In this document: positions 44,746 through 52,879 of the stretch, in pieces | Position numbering within the stretch: the first letter of the stretch is position 1 | Layout: every line of letters starts with the position of its first letter | NCBI RefSeq assembly: GCF_900141835.1 | Contig: NZ_FQZD01000004.1 | Location: forward strand, 1-64,000 | DNA length: 64,000 nucleotides | Reading direction: 5' to 3' | Origin: Propionispora hippei DSM 15287 | GTDB lineage: Bacteria; Bacillota; Negativicutes; Propionisporales; Propionisporaceae | Position numbers and translations under genes: made by a program | The notes under the pieces: generated by a model | What the model saw: the letters and a program-made list of their open reading frames with translations, nothing else | What the model was told of the DNA's origin: nothing | Databases searched by the model: none

Positions 44746-44912
44746 TAGGGCTTGTTTGTGAATTATATGAAATGTCCCTTGATGGTGCTGCTTGTACCAT
44801 ACTTCATTAAAATTTTTTAAAATAAGGGCCACTATTCCTGCAAAATTTTAATTCATCTGACGCAAAAATCACTCACCATGGGCCACTCCGTTATTTTACA
44901 AACAAGTCCTAG
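44746..44912. repeat. Intergenic palindromic repeat, class III copy 1
   Basis: Ends TAGGGCTTGTTTGTGAA and TTTTACAAACAAGTCCTA pair almost perfectly. Interior shares with the copy at 45535 the order AATTAT..GAAA.G..CCCTGA.GGTG, a CATACTT box, AAAATA.GGGC.ACTATTCC and a late CACT box. It precedes the unknown gene at 44971. Confidence 0.8.
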
Positions 44913-44970
44913 TAAACATAATCTTGAGGCCGCGAATACTATATTAAAGACATAGTACGGGAGGTGGTAG

Positions 44971-45459
44971 GTGGTGGAATGGGATATGGATAACTTCCGC
45001 CTTATATCTGGCAAGAGTCTCCGGTTGCAACAGTTAGTGCAACTGATGGAATTGGAAATGACCTATATCAACCAAATATACAAATTGCTCGGCGGCTTGC
45101 TTCATGAACCCAGAATAGTCGAACACAGCGGCTTTGGCGAGTTTCTGCAGCAATATTATTTACTGGCGCAGCATCATTTTACCGGTATTGGTTTTAGCAA
45201 GGCCTTGGATATGGTTCAGATATATCACTATGCTTTTTTGGAAAATCTGATGGACGATCATGTGTTGGCTGCTGCCGAACATTTGGAAGAGGCTATACGA
45301 CAATTGGAAACCGTGATGAACGACTTTGGCTTACAACATAATGCCCAGTTGGTACTAATTAGCCAAAGCTTTAATATGGCCGAGGAAGTACAGTTTAAAA
45401 TTATAGAAGGGATGGATCAACTGCTCAATTTGCTGCGCCATGAACAGGTCTATCATTAA
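44971..45459 (+). CDS. Unknown helical protein
   Basis: A 162-residue protein I do not recognise. It appears all-helical, with many Leu, Gln and His residues, no signal peptide and no membrane segment. LQQLVQLMELEMTYINQIYKLL near the N-terminus and HLEEAIRQLETVMNDFG near 107 could form helical hairpins. GTG 44971 is preceded by GGGAGGTGGTAGGTG, so initiation here or at the near ATG is likely. It stands alone and is bracketed by two class III repeats in the same orientation (44746 and 45535), an arrangement that may mean cassette-like mobility. Confidence 0.7.
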   Translation: MVEWDMDNFRLISGKSLRLQQLVQLMELEMTYINQIYKLLGGLLHEPRIVEHSGFGEFLQQYYLLAQHHFTGIGFSKALDMVQIYHYAFLENLMDDHVLAAAEHLEEAIRQLETVMNDFGLQHNAQLVLISQSFNMAEEVQFKIIEGMDQLLNLLRHEQVYH

Positions 45460-45534
45460 ACAAGAAAATAAAGGAAATGGCCGTCGACTTTTGAAGGAAA
45501 AAGTTGTGAAATGTAGAAAGTAATTTATAACTAT

Positions 45535-45687
45535 AAGGGCGTGTTTTCAAATTATCCGAAACGCTCCCTGACGGTGACTTCTGCATCATACTTTTGGGAA
45601 ATAGAGGGCACTATCCCCCAAAACTTAACTTATTTGCACAAAGCTCACTTGTCACTTATCATTCTGTTAGTTTGAAAATACGCCCTA
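45535..45687. repeat. Intergenic palindromic repeat, class III copy 2
   Basis: Ends AAGGGCGTGTTTTCAAA and TTTGAAAATACGCCCTA pair with one G-T type difference. The interior follows the same order as the copy at 44746, in the same orientation, although the terminal arms differ in sequence. Confidence 0.8.
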
Positions 45688-45735
45688 GGCTAACTGTTAG
45701 CAATAAGACATTTATAAAATAAAGGTGGATTTTTT

Positions 45736-46824
45736 ATGTCCCGATATACTAAAAAGAAATATAATATTCATGATGTTGTTCCGGGCATGGAAGTAGCGGA
45801 TATAGTGCTGACTGAGGATGGTAAAGTTGCTTTGAGTGAAGGCGCTACCCTGAATTTTAGCAATATTGAGCGGCTAAAGTACTGGGGCGTCACTTCATTG
45901 CTGATCAAGGGCCCGATAGAACCCGGTCCTGAGTTGCCAATTGAACCGCAGGGACCGCTTAATCAACAGCAACAGAGGTTTTTCCAGAAATATGATGTGG
46001 CGGTACATGCTATACGGAACGCTTTTCAGAATATGCGCTATTTTAAAGAAGTGCCGATTCAGGAAATGCAGGAACTGGCCGAACAGGCCATTGAACCGCT
46101 GGTGGAAACGGTCGGTGTGGTCAATCATTTGCAGATGGCGCCGCGGGAGGATGACTATACCTTCCATCATTCGATCAATGTTGCCGTCATGTCCGGCGTT
46201 CTGGGTAAATGGCTAGGGTATAATTCAGAAGAAGTGAAGGAATTGATCCTGGCAGGCTTGCTGCATGATATTGGCAAGACGCAGGTGCCGTTAGAAATAT
46301 TAAATAAACCGGGTAAGCTGACTCCGGAAGAAATGCAGGTTATGCGGTCCCACAGCACGTTAGGCTATCAGTTGGTTCGATCCATCCAGCAGGTTACCCC
46401 GGCGGTTTCCTACGCTGTTTTACAGCACCACGAACGCATGGACGGCAGTGGATATCCCTTACAGGTTAAAGCCGATAAAATCCACCCTTATGCGAGAATT
46501 GTTGCGGTTGCCGACATTTATGACGCCATGACTTCCGACCGGGTATATACCAATAAGACAAGTCCCTTTTCCGTGGCGGAAATGCTGGTGCAGGAAATGT
46601 TTAATAAACTTGATCCCAACATTTGTACAATATTCTTAAACAATGTCCGTGACTTCTTCCTTGGCAGCATTGTTAAGCTGAGCGACGGCAGAAAAGCGGA
46701 GGTCATTTATCTAGGGCAGTTTACCGGCTCACGCCCGGTGGTACGGACCGATGAGGGTGAATTTATCGATTTGGAGAAACGCAAAGATATTGGAATTTTG
46801 AATTTGGAGAGCAGGCAAGGGTAA
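45736..46824 (+). CDS. HD-GYP domain protein, probable cyclic-di-GMP phosphodiesterase
   Basis: A 362-residue soluble protein. The HD-GYP domain covers about residues 130-300: HHSINVAVMSG, the HD pair in LLHDIGKTQVP, HSTLGYQL, and the GYP motif in HHERMDGSGYPLQVK, followed by VAVADIYDAMTSDR. Such enzymes hydrolyse c-di-GMP and control motility, biofilm or sporulation. The N-terminal 120 residues contain GMEVADIVLTEDGKVALSEGATL, a small domain commonly placed before HD-GYP. A C-terminal extension of about 50 residues follows. AAAGGTGG precedes ATG. All expected metal and signature residues are present, so it is probably active. Confidence 0.92.
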   Translation: MSRYTKKKYNIHDVVPGMEVADIVLTEDGKVALSEGATLNFSNIERLKYWGVTSLLIKGPIEPGPELPIEPQGPLNQQQQRFFQKYDVAVHAIRNAFQNMRYFKEVPIQEMQELAEQAIEPLVETVGVVNHLQMAPREDDYTFHHSINVAVMSGVLGKWLGYNSEEVKELILAGLLHDIGKTQVPLEILNKPGKLTPEEMQVMRSHSTLGYQLVRSIQQVTPAVSYAVLQHHERMDGSGYPLQVKADKIHPYARIVAVADIYDAMTSDRVYTNKTSPFSVAEMLVQEMFNKLDPNICTIFLNNVRDFFLGSIVKLSDGRKAEVIYLGQFTGSRPVVRTDEGEFIDLEKRKDIGILNLESRQG

Positions 46825-46842
46825 GAATACATGTTTTGCATT

Positions 46843-46867
46843 TAACGCCGAGTATTGGCGTTTTTTG
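46843..46867 (+). terminator. Terminator after the HD-GYP gene
   Basis: AACGCC (46844-46849) pairs with GGCGTT (46857-46862) and is followed by T. Confidence 0.8.
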
Positions 46868-46956
46868 TTTGTTTCTTATTAATGTTTTTGACGAGTAGAG
46901 TAAAAAATGGTAACATTAATAGTTGCAAAATAATAATTGGCTGTGGGGGTGTTGTC

Positions 46957-47640
46957 ATGAAAGCAGTCGTTTTGCTGTCCGGCGGGTTGGATTCCACCGT
47001 TTGTATGGCAGTGGCGAAAGAGCAGGGATTTGAATTATTACCGTTAAGCTTTAATTATCATCAGCGGCATAACCGTGAACTTGCTTGTGCCTGCAATGTT
47101 GCTGACTACTATAAAGTAAAGCGTCATTTAGTGATAGAAACTAATATGGAAGCAATTGGCGGCAGTGCGTTGACCGATAACAGCATGACGGTGCCGCAAG
47201 GGGATATTGCCAGGGAAGACATTCCTTCCACCTATGTGCCTGCCCGCAATTTGATTTTTTTGAGCTACGCCCTGGGGTATGCGGAAGTCAACCGGGCGGA
47301 GAAGATTTTTATTGGTGTCAACGCGCTTGACTATTCGGGATATCCTGACTGCCGGCCGGAATTTATCAACCTGTTTCAACAGGTGGCCAACTATTCGACC
47401 AAAGCGGCGACCCAGGAAGGCCAAGAAATTTCCGTGGTGACACCGTTACTTCATTTAACGAAAAAAGAGATCGTACAGCTTGGCAACCGTCTGGGGGCAC
47501 CGTTGGAGCTGACTACCAGCTGCTATCAGGGCGGGGACGCTGCTTGCGGTACCTGTGACAGTTGTCTGCTGCGCCTGAAAGGATTTGCCGAAGCCGGTAT
47601 TTCCGATCCTATTTTATATAGCAGCACTAGGAGTGAATAG
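46957..47640 (+). CDS. queC: 7-cyano-7-deazaguanine synthase
   Basis: A 227-residue enzyme that makes preQ0 from 7-carboxy-7-deazaguanine with ATP and ammonia, on the path to queuosine. The PP-loop is LLSGGLDSTVCMA near residue 7; STYVPARNLIFLS near 92 is conserved; the C-terminal zinc site is formed by CYQGGDAACGTCDSCLLR (four cysteines). ATG 46957 after GTGGGGGTG is the proper start; an open extension upstream is not used. It is followed one base later by folE2. Confidence 0.96.
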   Translation: MKAVVLLSGGLDSTVCMAVAKEQGFELLPLSFNYHQRHNRELACACNVADYYKVKRHLVIETNMEAIGGSALTDNSMTVPQGDIAREDIPSTYVPARNLIFLSYALGYAEVNRAEKIFIGVNALDYSGYPDCRPEFINLFQQVANYSTKAATQEGQEISVVTPLLHLTKKEIVQLGNRLGAPLELTTSCYQGGDAACGTCDSCLLRLKGFAEAGISDPILYSSTRSE

Positions 47641-47641
47641 A

Positions 47642-48433
47642 TTGAAAGACGTTCAAAATACAGTGGACCAACGTGGTATTGCCATACAGAAAGTAGGGGT
47701 AAGCGAAGTTCATTTGCCGTTTTTGATTAAGACAAAGGCAGGGGCTTTGCAATCGGTGCTGGCCAAAATCAGGCTTAGTGTAAAGCTGCACCAGGATTAT
47801 CGGGGAACACATATGAGCCGCTTTATAGAAATCTTAAGTGAATGGAGCCAGAAACCTGTATCCAGCCGCGAAATGGAAGCTATTTTACATGATACCTTAG
47901 GCAGGTTGGGCGCCGATAAGGCTTATTTGGAAATTCGGTTTAAATATTTCATCGAAAAGGTTGCGCCCGTCAGTCGCTTGAAAAGCGTATTGGATTATGA
48001 TTGTCTTTTTTCAGCCAGCCTGGAAAAGGAGCAGCCCATTGACTTTTATATGGGTGTAGCGGTGCCCTTCACTTCACTTTGTCCCTGCAGCAAGGAAATT
48101 TCTGCCTACGGCGCCCATAACCAGCGCGGGCTGATGAGTGTCAAGCTAAAGCAGGAGAGCGGAAAATTTATCTGGATTGAAGATTTGGTGGCGCTGATGG
48201 AGGCACAGGGAAGCTGTCCGGTTTATCCGCTGCTAAAGCGAGAAGATGAGAAATTTGTAACCGAACGTGCTTATGACAATCCTAAATTTGTGGAAGATGT
48301 ACTGCGCGATCTGGTGCTGGCTTTGCGTGGCTTGCAGGGCATTGCCTGGTTTGAGGTGGAGTGTGAGAACTATGAATCGATTCATAATCACAGCGCCTAT
48401 GCCAGCCATACGGAAACTATCAAACGTGGCTAA
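47642..48433 (+). CDS. folE2: GTP cyclohydrolase IB (FolE2)
   Basis: A 263-residue enzyme that opens GTP to dihydroneopterin triphosphate, the first step to folate and queuosine. GIAIQKVGVSEVHLPFLI near residue 10, RGTHMSRFIEIL near 52 and the metal/catalytic block PCSKEISAYGAHNQRGLMS near 145-165 are FolE2 signatures. TTG 47642 is chosen because AGGAG lies eight bases upstream; the frame is open back into queC. The metal-flexible FolE2 is an alternative to zinc-dependent FolE. The stop codon overlaps the start of a class I repeat. Confidence 0.93.
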   Translation: MKDVQNTVDQRGIAIQKVGVSEVHLPFLIKTKAGALQSVLAKIRLSVKLHQDYRGTHMSRFIEILSEWSQKPVSSREMEAILHDTLGRLGADKAYLEIRFKYFIEKVAPVSRLKSVLDYDCLFSASLEKEQPIDFYMGVAVPFTSLCPCSKEISAYGAHNQRGLMSVKLKQESGKFIWIEDLVALMEAQGSCPVYPLLKREDEKFVTERAYDNPKFVEDVLRDLVLALRGLQGIAWFEVECENYESIHNHSAYASHTETIKRG

Positions 48434-48581
48434 GGCACTACTGATTTATTCCCCCTGAGCGTCTTGGCGGATTTTTCCGTCCCGCCGCACCAGCAAAGTT
48501 TTGAAATAATCCAACTTACCCTCTTGCCAGGCGAGCAATTTGACGCCAGGTCGACAAGCTTATAAATTTAGTAGTTCCCTA
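48432..48581. repeat. Intergenic palindromic repeat, class I copy 4
   Basis: Ends AAGGCACTACTGATTTA and TAAATTTAGTAGTTCCCT pair with a few differences. Interior: GAGCGTCTTGGCGGATTTTTCCGTC, CAGCAAAGTTTTGAAATA and CTCTTGCCAGGCGA. The element begins inside the stop codon of folE2. Confidence 0.75.
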
Positions 48582-48620
48582 CAGACAGTCAACAAAAGCT
48601 GGAGAGAGGTACAGTCGTTC

Positions 48621-50573
48621 ATGAATTGGAAAAAATTTATGGCCGAGTATGGGGAAGTACGGGAGTGGCTGGAGCGGCAGGGCACTGCGGATGCCGGGGC
48701 CTGTATGCTGAAAATACTGGCATTGTTATTGGCCGGCTACCGGAAGCCCTCGGACATTCTCTATCGGGCGGTACATACCGGCTCGTTGCGGGATAGTTTA
48801 GCCGAGCCATTGGTAGAAGCTGAACAGGAGTTCGTTATACCGGCGGACATACAAAAGCTGTTGTTACATTGGGTGGTTACCGTACCGGCGCAGGATGTGA
48901 CACTGCTGGGGGAGCTCCATGAGAGAACCTACTTAGCCAGGAAAACGCAAGGCGTTTATTATACTCCGAAACCAATTGTCGATTTTATTATGGACCATAC
49001 GCTGGCCTGTCTGGATGTTATTCAAAATCCTGATGCGAAGATCCTTGATCCGGCTTGTGGCTGCGGCTTTTTTTTGGTTAAAGCCTATGACGTGCTGTTT
49101 GCCAAGTTTCGCGCCTCCCGGAGTATGCTGCAGCAACGATATGCCGACCGTGATTGGTCGGATGAGGGAATTCATCGTCAGATCATCGGGAAGAATATTT
49201 GGGGGGCGGACATCGATAGCCGGGCTGCGGCGATTGCCTGCCTCAGTCTCCAGTTGCGGCTCCCCAAGGCCAGTCATTCGCTGCCGGTGAACGTCATTGT
49301 TTTTGACAGCCTGCGTCGGCCGGAGGATTGTGCCGAGCTTCCTGCGGCGATACGGGAATTTTGGGCTGCCGATTATGCCTGTGTGATTGGCAATCCGCCG
49401 TATGTTTCCTTTGGAATGCGGGGCGCAGGCCGTCTGGAGGCGGCATACCGCGATTATCTTCGCCAGGCTTATGCGGCTACGGCTGAATATAAGCTGAGTT
49501 ACTATGTTTTGTTTTTGCAGCGTGGTATTGAATTGTTGCAGACTGGTGGACGGTTGGGCTTTATTGTTCCTGATAGCTTTCTGCTTGGTCGTTATTATTC
49601 CAAAATTAGAAAATACATTCTGGACAATACGGCGATTGAGCGGCTGGCGCACATTGCCGCTTCAGTGTTTAAGAGTGCTTCCACAGGCTATTCGACAATT
49701 GTCATATTGCAAAAGGGGAAAGCCGGGGAAGACCATCAGAGCCGCATTGTAAAGATTGATGATATGAGAGGATTGCAAGTAGACTGTGTGGCCTGTCAAT
49801 ATGAGCAGCGTTATTTTAGCGGTCTGCCTCATTCCCGTTTCCGGATTTTTTTTGATTTAAGAATTAAGCGGATTATCGACAAGCTGGATGACATTGGTAC
49901 ACCGTTACGGCATTTTGCTTCCGGTCATACCGGAATCCGGTCATTGTCTAAACAAGCGGATATTGTTGCCAAGACATCACGAGGCGTGACCTGGCAAAAG
50001 GGACTGGTGTCAGGCGGGCAGTTGTCGCGCTATGGGCTCAGATATGAAGGCCACTGGTTGAATATTGATGAAACCAAGCTGTACAAAGGAGGCTGGCGCC
50101 CGGATGTGGTGCGGCGGTATAAGATTCTGGTCCGTCAGACAGGCGATACTCTTACGGCCTGTACTGATCCGGACGGATATTATCATTTGAATAACATTCA
50201 TAGTTTTGTGGCTAACAGCGGGGTCTGTGCCGACTATTTATTAATTTTGATGAACTCACGGTTGCTTTCTTTCTATTATCACGCCGTCAGTGTGGAATAT
50301 GGCCGGGCCATGGCGCAAACGGATATTGAGTCATTGGAGTATCTGCCTGTCATTGTCAATGAGGAGATTAACAGGCAGGCCCCGGAATTGGTAAAAACGA
50401 TGCTTGATTGCGTGAAGCGTCGGGACCGGGGCGAGCCGGCATCCGCTTTACAGGCACAGGCGTTGGATGATTATTTTAATCAACTGGTATATAAAATTTA
50501 TGAACTCACCGATGAGGAAATGGCCTTAGTGGAAGCTTACGAAGCCGCACTGCGCACGAAACGGGGCCGTTAA
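48621..50573 (+). CDS. Orphan N6-adenine DNA methyltransferase with TaqI-like specificity domain
   Basis: A 650-residue protein. The catalytic core has KTQGVYYTPKPIVDFI near residue 113, SAM-binding motif I LDPACGCGFFLVKAYD near 143, and the catalytic motif IV IGNPPYVSFG near 257. The C-terminal half (about 400-610) resembles the target-recognition and TaqI-C domain, with GHTGI, QKGLVSGGQL and YKILVRQTGD. It would methylate adenine in a specific DNA site. The first 110 residues are too short for the nuclease domain of type IIG enzymes and no restriction gene is adjacent, so it seems to act alone. ATG 48621 follows GGAGAGAGG; the frame is open upstream to 48540. Confidence 0.88.
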   Translation: MNWKKFMAEYGEVREWLERQGTADAGACMLKILALLLAGYRKPSDILYRAVHTGSLRDSLAEPLVEAEQEFVIPADIQKLLLHWVVTVPAQDVTLLGELHERTYLARKTQGVYYTPKPIVDFIMDHTLACLDVIQNPDAKILDPACGCGFFLVKAYDVLFAKFRASRSMLQQRYADRDWSDEGIHRQIIGKNIWGADIDSRAAAIACLSLQLRLPKASHSLPVNVIVFDSLRRPEDCAELPAAIREFWAADYACVIGNPPYVSFGMRGAGRLEAAYRDYLRQAYAATAEYKLSYYVLFLQRGIELLQTGGRLGFIVPDSFLLGRYYSKIRKYILDNTAIERLAHIAASVFKSASTGYSTIVILQKGKAGEDHQSRIVKIDDMRGLQVDCVACQYEQRYFSGLPHSRFRIFFDLRIKRIIDKLDDIGTPLRHFASGHTGIRSLSKQADIVAKTSRGVTWQKGLVSGGQLSRYGLRYEGHWLNIDETKLYKGGWRPDVVRRYKILVRQTGDTLTACTDPDGYYHLNNIHSFVANSGVCADYLLILMNSRLLSFYYHAVSVEYGRAMAQTDIESLEYLPVIVNEEINRQAPELVKTMLDCVKRRDRGEPASALQAQALDDYFNQLVYKIYELTDEEMALVEAYEAALRTKRGR

Positions 50574-50606
50574 AAAAAACAGGGAGTACGATGACTCCCT
50601 GTTTTC
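50572..50606. terminator. Bidirectional terminator between converging genes
   Basis: ACAGGGAGT pairs with ACTCCCTGT; a run of A on the left gives the T tract for the minus-strand gene and TTTT on the right serves the methyltransferase gene. Confidence 0.88.
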
Positions 50607-50616
50607 CTGACCGGTC

Positions 50617-50835
50617 TTATTTGGAAGAGTCTTCATTGATATCATACTGCGAGGTAAGCACCTGGCTGGTGGCAGACTGCGCCGAGGACGACTGCTTGTT
50701 GGACTTGTTGCTGCCGCCGGCCTGGGCATTGGAACCCTTGTTGGATTTGGTATAGTCGTTGTTTGCATCCTGTTTTGCGGTTAATGTGCCAAATTCGTTT
50801 TGGCTCTGTTGGTTTAAGTCTGTTTTGTTGTTCAT
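50617..50835 (-). CDS. Small hydrophilic Gln/Asn/Ser-rich protein, possibly SASP-like
   Basis: A 72-residue protein with almost no hydrophobic residues and a composition dominated by Ser, Asn, Gln and Lys. The segment QSQNEFGTLTAKQDAN recalls the FGTEFASETDAQ repeats of gamma-type small acid-soluble spore proteins, which serve as amino-acid reserves in spores, but only one such segment is present. GAGGAGGG lies seven bases before ATG 50835 (minus strand), strong support for real translation, and a terminator follows. Family assignment is tentative; it could also be an unrelated disordered protein. Confidence 0.65.
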   Translation of the reverse strand: MNNKTDLNQQSQNEFGTLTAKQDANNDYTKSNKGSNAQAGGSNKSNKQSSSAQSATSQVLTSQYDINEDSSK

Positions 50836-51017
50836 CGTATCCCTCCTCGTATTTATATTGGGAAACGGTATTATTATCGCTGTTTTTTGTTTCTCTCATT
50901 CCCGGTAGTTTTTGCATTCCAACGCAGTTAACTTATCAAGTGCGGTCAGACGGAAAAAATTGCTATACGCTGCGATCCATGATACCATAAATGAGTCAGA
51001 ATGATATGGGGGCCATT

Positions 51018-51872
51018 ATGAAAAAACTAATTGTCAATGCTGATGATTTTGGTCTGCATGAAGAAATCAATAAAGCGATCATTCAGGGTTATCAAACAGG
51101 CTGCATTACCAGTACGTCGATCATGCCGGGCGGCGGCGCTTTTGCCGAAGCCGTGTCCCTGAGCTTGCAAAATCCCCGGCTGGGGGTGGGTATCCACTTG
51201 ACGCTGGTCGGCGCAGATCCGGTCAGTGAGGCCGTGGCCGTTCCATCCCTGGTGGACGATCAAGGGCAATTCTTTAGTAACTATCAGATTTTTCTGAAGC
51301 GGTTTATTTCAGGGAAAATCGCACTGACTGATATTCGCCGTGAATTGACCGGACAAATTGAGAAGGTTCTGTCCAGCGGCATTACGGTTACTCATCTGGA
51401 CAGCCACCAGCACTTACACATCGTACCGGGCATTATTGATATTGTGCTGCACCTGGCCCGGCATTATAAGATTCCGGCGCTTAGGATACCCGATGAACCC
51501 TATGGGTTTACGGCGGGCTATCCAGTTCGCCCGGGCCGTCTTTTGGGACGTACGGGATTAAGTTTCTTGGCCCGTCTTGCCCGGCGGCGGGCTAGAGCCG
51601 AAGGAATGCTTGTTCCCGATCATTTTTTTGGCATGTTAGCCGGCGGCGATATGGGGGAGAGCCATTTGCTGCAGGTCCTTGAACATCTGCCGGAGGGAGT
51701 GTCGGAAATCATGCTCCATCCCGGTTATAACAATAGCCGCCTAAATAAAACGTTTTTCTGGAACTATCATTGGGAAGAAGAATATGCGGCGGCAATTAGT
51801 GAAAAGATTCGGCAAACATTAGTCAATCAGCAGATTTGTTTGCTTTCTTTTGGAGATTTAAAAGATGGTTAA
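51018..51872 (+). CDS. YdjC/HpnK-type carbohydrate deacetylase
   Basis: A 284-residue metal-dependent deacetylase of the YdjC/ChbG/HpnK family. LIVNADDFGLHEEIN at the N-terminus holds the metal-binding Asp pair, THLDSHQHLHI near residue 123 the histidines, and MLHPGYNN near 235 the final His. Relatives remove acetyl groups from N-acetylglucosamine or from glycolipids such as hopanoid sugars. ATG 51018 is preferred because GGGGG precedes it; an earlier ATG at 50991 is in frame. It overlaps the next gene by eight bases and heads a four-gene lipid/glycan cluster. Confidence 0.85.
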   Translation: MKKLIVNADDFGLHEEINKAIIQGYQTGCITSTSIMPGGGAFAEAVSLSLQNPRLGVGIHLTLVGADPVSEAVAVPSLVDDQGQFFSNYQIFLKRFISGKIALTDIRRELTGQIEKVLSSGITVTHLDSHQHLHIVPGIIDIVLHLARHYKIPALRIPDEPYGFTAGYPVRPGRLLGRTGLSFLARLARRRARAEGMLVPDHFFGMLAGGDMGESHLLQVLEHLPEGVSEIMLHPGYNNSRLNKTFFWNYHWEEEYAAAISEKIRQTLVNQQICLLSFGDLKDG

Positions 51873-52848
51873 ATTTTACAAGCGGTTACTGCTGGTTTTA
51901 TCTTTAACCGGGCTGATTTCTGGTACGGTCATTTACTATACTGTGGATATTCATACCTTTTACCACCTGAACGCATTTAAAAGCTGGTCGCTGTTGGCCG
52001 TGCTTGTCTTTTTGGGCCTTGGCCTATACTTTGACGGAACCAGACTGGTGCATCTGGTTCGCATTTCGGGCGAAGATATATCGTTAATGGGAGCTGTCCA
52101 GGTTGTATTCAGCAACTATTTTTTGGCGGCACTGACACCGGGGGCTGCCGGCGGCGCGGTGGCGCAGGTTTTATTCCTGCGGCGGGCGGGAGTGCCGACA
52201 GGCAAAGCTACGGTTATTGTTGTCGTAAGGACGATCCTGTCCATTTTGTTTTTACTTTTGTGTTTGCCGATGGTTTTATATTTTGATCCAGGTCTTATGC
52301 CCTGGCTATCGGAGAATTTGCTGCGGGCCATATCGGCGACGATTATTCTGGGCATTTTTTCTATCATTTGGCTGTTACGTAAAAATACGCTGGCCTATTT
52401 TTTAGTACTTTTTACCAAACGATTGCATTATACCAGACGCCGCCGTATTTTTTCGGTATACCGCGACGTGCGGGGGGCTATATTAATGCTGTCTTCCGCT
52501 CCAGTTAGTATGGTGCGGGTATTTTTGGAGTCGGCGGCCAGCCTGCTTTCCTTATACAGCGTTGTCCCCGTACTCTTTATGGGGATGGGGGTAGACCCTG
52601 ATCTGGTCCGTGTGATGGGGAGAATGGTGCTGCTTAATCTTTTGTTGTATTTTGCACCGACACCGGGCGGTTCAGGAATTGCCGAAGGAGGTTTTATCGT
52701 GTTGTTCAGCGAGTTTCTTCCTTCCGGCACTGTCGGCATCACGGCAGTGGTATGGCGTATGATTGTCGAATATATTCCGTTTGTTATTGGCCTGTATTTT
52801 ACCGTAAAGGTGTTTGGCCGCAACTTCTTGGCGAGTCAGATAAAATAG
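51865..52848 (+). CDS. Lysylphosphatidylglycerol synthase TM-like (UPF0104) flippase-type membrane protein
   Basis: A 327-residue protein with about seven or eight membrane segments. NYFLAALTPGAAGGAVAQVLFLRRAG near residues 90-115 and FAPTPGGSGIAEGGF near 258-272 are the two conserved half-motifs of the LPG_synthase_TM/AglD family. Such proteins move or help move lipid-linked substrates across the membrane. Its overlap with the deacetylase and the downstream sugar genes suggests a role in handling a lipid-linked sugar. The exact substrate is unknown. Confidence 0.85.
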   Translation: MVKFYKRLLLVLSLTGLISGTVIYYTVDIHTFYHLNAFKSWSLLAVLVFLGLGLYFDGTRLVHLVRISGEDISLMGAVQVVFSNYFLAALTPGAAGGAVAQVLFLRRAGVPTGKATVIVVVRTILSILFLLLCLPMVLYFDPGLMPWLSENLLRAISATIILGIFSIIWLLRKNTLAYFLVLFTKRLHYTRRRRIFSVYRDVRGAILMLSSAPVSMVRVFLESAASLLSLYSVVPVLFMGMGVDPDLVRVMGRMVLLNLLLYFAPTPGGSGIAEGGFIVLFSEFLPSGTVGITAVVWRMIVEYIPFVIGLYFTVKVFGRNFLASQIK

Positions 52849-52879
52849 GCTTTTCTGATCTAGGTAAAGGGGTGAAATT

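Noticed and set aside
46868-46956. PreQ1 riboswitch before queC
   Set aside because: The short region lacks the preQ1-I pattern (C-rich 3' tail pairing and A-rich end); no structure was convincing.
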